Assembly: GCA_947178015.1 (NCBI GenBank)
Contig: CAMWWW010000090.1
Location: forward strand, 1 to 8,322
Origin: an uncultured Clostridia bacterium
GTDB lineage: Bacteria; Bacillota; Clostridia; Lachnospirales; Lachnospiraceae
Length of the DNA: 8,322 nt
Direction: 5' to 3'
The stretch's first letter is position 1. Each line of letters opens with the position of its first letter. The notes under the pieces are model-generated. The model did not search any database. It saw only the letters and a program-made list of their open reading frames with translations, and was not told where the DNA came from. Shown piece by piece: positions 6,984-8,322 of this stretch. The translations under genes were made by a program, and so were the position numbers.

Positions 6984-7186
6984 GATAAAAAAGAAAAGAG
7001 CTGATGATAAGTCCAGCTATATCTATTTATATAATGAGACACATGACCATTTCCAAAAAGAACCCACCCGTCAGGTAATTTACGCTGGACACCACTGCTT
7101 TCTGTATTATGGATAGCAACTTCCTCCATGCCATCCACGACATCAAAATAAGATTGAAAATATATGTATACAATGTTAGAATTATG
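6980..7186 (-). pseudogene. Orphan open frame, 3' remnant of an unrecognised gene
   Basis: The minus strand is open from a stop at 7189-7187 to TAA at 6982-6980, 68 codons, with a balanced protein-like composition around HNTESSGVQRKLPDGWVLFG (the codon for the first His is at 7111-7109) and a polar, aromatic tail. The only ATG (7129) leaves 49 residues and has no ribosome site, so this looks like the 3' end of a gene that lost its front. It points toward the XRE-cupin gene and ends inside that gene's presumed operator. The upstream break lies near dispersed-repeat copy B. I do not recognise the family. It could also be a chance open frame. Confidence 0.35.
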
Positions 7187-7199
7187 TTACATTGTCTTT

Positions 7200-7254
7200 C
7201 TATAAGTTTTTGTAAAGGGATTCATGTAATCATTTTCGAAAATGGTCCGCATAG
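7200..7254 (+). repeat. Dispersed ~55-bp repeat, copy B
   Basis: It begins CTATAAGTTTTTGTAAAGGG and ends with the perfect 14-base palindrome CATTTTCGAAAATG (7231-7244) followed by GGTCCGCATAG. It is the inverted partner of copy A (26-80), about 88 percent identical with one base deleted, and the direct partner of copy C. The short stem GATT-N5-AATC (7219-7231) is kept. It marks the border between the minus-strand gene cluster and the decayed plus-strand permease fragment. Confidence 0.75.
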
Positions 7255-7699
7255 CCAGCTTTCCGAGCAGGAGCTTAACCACATAGAAACACTGGTACAC
7301 AGTCTATTGAAAATCACAAAACTGTGTGCAGATACGATTATATTAGAGAAATCTTTAGAAAATGTATCCGAGCTTGCAGCGGCATACACCCGAACCATAT
7401 TTTTAATAATAAACGAGAACAACAAACAGCCGATATATATACGGCATTTGTTTTCTGTATATATGGATTTTTGACTATTATCATTTTAGTGACTGTATTA
7501 AATATTGTTAATAGTATTTCTATGAGTGTAGCAGCAAAAATCAAACAATATGGAGTAATGCGCGCTGTCGGAATAAACAAACAACAACTTACCAAAATGA
7601 TAGTGACCGAAACTTGTACCTATGCTGCCACAGGTACTATGGATCGGTTGTATTATGGGACTTCTAATTAATAAATGGTTCTATCTTATTCTGATGTGA
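7225..7699 (+). pseudogene. Degenerate C-terminal fragment of an FtsX-type ABC transporter permease
   Basis: The reading is recovered across three frame segments. Frame 2 runs to about 7387 (ending ...SLENVSELAAAY). Frame 1 runs from about 7390 to 7641: PNHIFNNKREQQ, then IYGFLTIIILVTVLNIVNS, ISMSVAAKIKQYGVMRAVG, and QLTKMIVTETCTYAATGT. Frame 2 resumes from 7643 (IGCIMGLLINKWFY) to TGA at 7697. The NSISMSVAAKIKQYGVMRAVG block is the conserved cytoplasmic segment after the second helix of the C-terminal FtsX/MacB domain. Two frameshifts (near 7388 and 7640), loss of most of the protein (relatives are several hundred residues) and an abrupt stop at a hairpin show that it is dead. No ATPase partner is in the window. 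It continues left into the dispersed repeat, where its true edge is unclear. Confidence 0.7.
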
Positions 7700-7745
7700 A
7701 CTACCCATTGTCTAAAGCCAATGGGTAGTTCACGTCAGCCAGATA
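7682..7745. repeat. Long hairpin, 20-bp arms with 8-base loop, without T-tract
   Basis: The arms 7691-7710 and 7719-7738 pair at every position except one G-T wobble; the core is GTGAACTACCCATTG against its complement, around the loop TCTAAAGC. Outer bases 7682-7686 and 7741-7745 can add five more pairs. Neither strand has a run of T after the stem, so it does not fit an intrinsic terminator. It sits exactly where the permease reading ends, directly after CTGAT. Subterminal hairpins of this shape occur at ends of IS200/IS605-type elements and their non-autonomous derivatives, which is a plausible but unproven origin. Confidence 0.6.
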
Positions 7746-7767
7746 AAAATAATACATGGAGATTCAA

Positions 7768-8118
7768 ATGGAGCAAAAAATCATTGCATTTATGAAAGAA
7801 AACGGGATTGCCGTTTTTGTGGAGGCGGACAAGAAAACGAAAGCGGTACACATAGAAAAACTAAAAAGTCTGGAAAGCTGGGATCTGTTTCAGCAGATAG
7901 TGCTATATTCGGATATAGATGTTCTGTGCGACAGCACAAGAAGCAAATTTCCTTTTCAGACATGGGGACAGGGAGATACCGGATGTCTCATCTCATGGCT
8001 TGATAAGAACAAAACCGTCGCACTGTTTTTTGACTGTGAACTGAGAGGGACAGCGTTCACGAATTGGATCAGGAAACTGGACCAAAAGGTGCGTCAGATG
8101 TATAAACAAGAGGAATAG
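7768..8118 (+). CDS. Small hypothetical protein, 116 residues
   Basis: This is an intact plus-strand gene that I do not recognise. The second of two in-frame ATGs (7768) is chosen because GGAG lies 6 bases before it, and that GGAG follows directly on the first ATG (7756), which has no ribosome site. The product is soluble, with no signal peptide or membrane segment. It alternates helix and strand: an N-terminal helix with strand (KIIAFMKENGIAVFVEA), a middle WDLFQQIVLYSDIDVLCDS, then FQTWGQGDTGCLISWLD, a strand VALFFDCE, and a basic C-terminal helix (WIRKLDQKVRQMYKQ). The order resembles small alpha/beta folds such as roadblock/LC7, but this is only a shape impression. Three cysteines are present without a CxxC pair. 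It stands alone between a hairpin and dispersed-repeat copy C; no promoter or partner gene is evident. Confidence 0.65.
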   Translation: MEQKIIAFMKENGIAVFVEADKKTKAVHIEKLKSLESWDLFQQIVLYSDIDVLCDSTRSKFPFQTWGQGDTGCLISWLDKNKTVALFFDCELRGTAFTNWIRKLDQKVRQMYKQEE

Positions 8119-8215
8119 GTAAGGATACATTTCCCATCGGGTTTAATAGTCTGGAAATTCTTCCAGAGAAAATGATACTCCCAAAATGGCGAACAAGATG
8201 CTCTTATTAAAAGAA

Positions 8216-8270
8216 TATATGTTTTTGTAAGGGTGATTTTTATAATCATTTTCGAGGATGTTTCGCATAC
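8216..8270 (+). repeat. Dispersed ~55-bp repeat, copy C
   Basis: It starts TATATGTTTTTGTAAGGGTG and keeps TGATT-N5-AATCA (8234-8248) and the dyad CATTTTCGAGGATG (8247-8260, paired with two G-T wobbles), then TTTCGCATA. It is the most diverged copy, at about 40 identities with copy B over roughly 50 positions, in direct orientation about 1 kb away. After 8270 the copies no longer align in DNA. It lies about 100 bases after the hypothetical gene, and the rest of the stretch to 8322 shows no recognisable gene. Confidence 0.65.
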
Positions 8271-8322
8271 GCGGAATGTGAACACTTCAAAGATGTCCGA
8301 TGCTGAAATCATTGCTTTGAGC

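Noticed and set aside
8150..8167. Small hairpin TCTGGAA-ATTC-TTCCAGA after the hypothetical gene, a possible terminator.
   Set aside because: A 7-bp stem of modest GC content with no following T-run; purely suggestive.
8176..8322. Plus-strand frame open to the right edge, reading ...IKRIYVFVRV...TSKMSDAEIIALS, first taken for a transposase N-terminus.
   Set aside because: It has no start codon in frame, needs a one-base shift to reach an ATG near 8186, and its first half is repeat copy C, which is open on both strands. The SDAEII motif alone is too little to name a transposase.
1..8322. CRISPR arrays, tRNA or rRNA genes, phage or conjugation genes, defence systems.
   Set aside because: No regularly spaced direct repeats, no cloverleaf or rRNA segments, and no matching protein motifs on either strand.

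Overview
The window looks like chromosomal DNA of a low- to mid-GC Gram-positive anaerobe, most likely a gut-type Clostridia or Lachnospiraceae relative. This is judged from strong GGAGG-type ribosome sites, TGN-TATAAT promoters and the gene families present; no marker gene fixes the taxon.

From about 85 to 6933 all six intact genes lie on the minus strand, so the reading order is right to left. First comes an XRE-cupin regulator followed 8 bases later by a metallo-beta-lactamase-fold hydrolase (6933 to 5483), probably one operon. Next is a PhoP/PhoR-type response regulator and histidine kinase joined by a 4-base ATGA overlap (5322 to 2990). Then comes a Na/Pi cotransporter with a C-terminal PhoU-like domain (2823 to 1072), and last an EamA/DMT-family exporter (948 to 85). 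The 166-base gap before the phosphate transporter carries two exact TTTACA hexamers 11 bases apart plus a degenerate third, upstream of an extended -10. This suggests that the adjacent two-component system controls the transporter as a small phosphate-response module.

The right-hand part (about 6980 to 8322) is different. It holds a promoterless open frame with no start, the decayed end of an FtsX-type ABC permease with two frameshifts, a near-perfect 20-bp hairpin, one intact small plus-strand gene of unknown function (7768 to 8118), and short non-coding stretches. This is typical of an accessory or rearranged boundary.

The most unusual signal is a dispersed repeat of about 55 bases present three times: inverted at the extreme left (26-80), directly at 7200-7254, and again at 8216-8270. 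The first two copies match at roughly 45 of 51 positions, and all five substitutions I count between them are transitions. They bracket the whole minus-strand cluster as inverted repeats about 7.1 kb apart. All copies keep a short stem-loop and a 14-base dyad, and neither strand shows a codon-like substitution pattern, so a DNA or RNA element is more likely than a conserved peptide.
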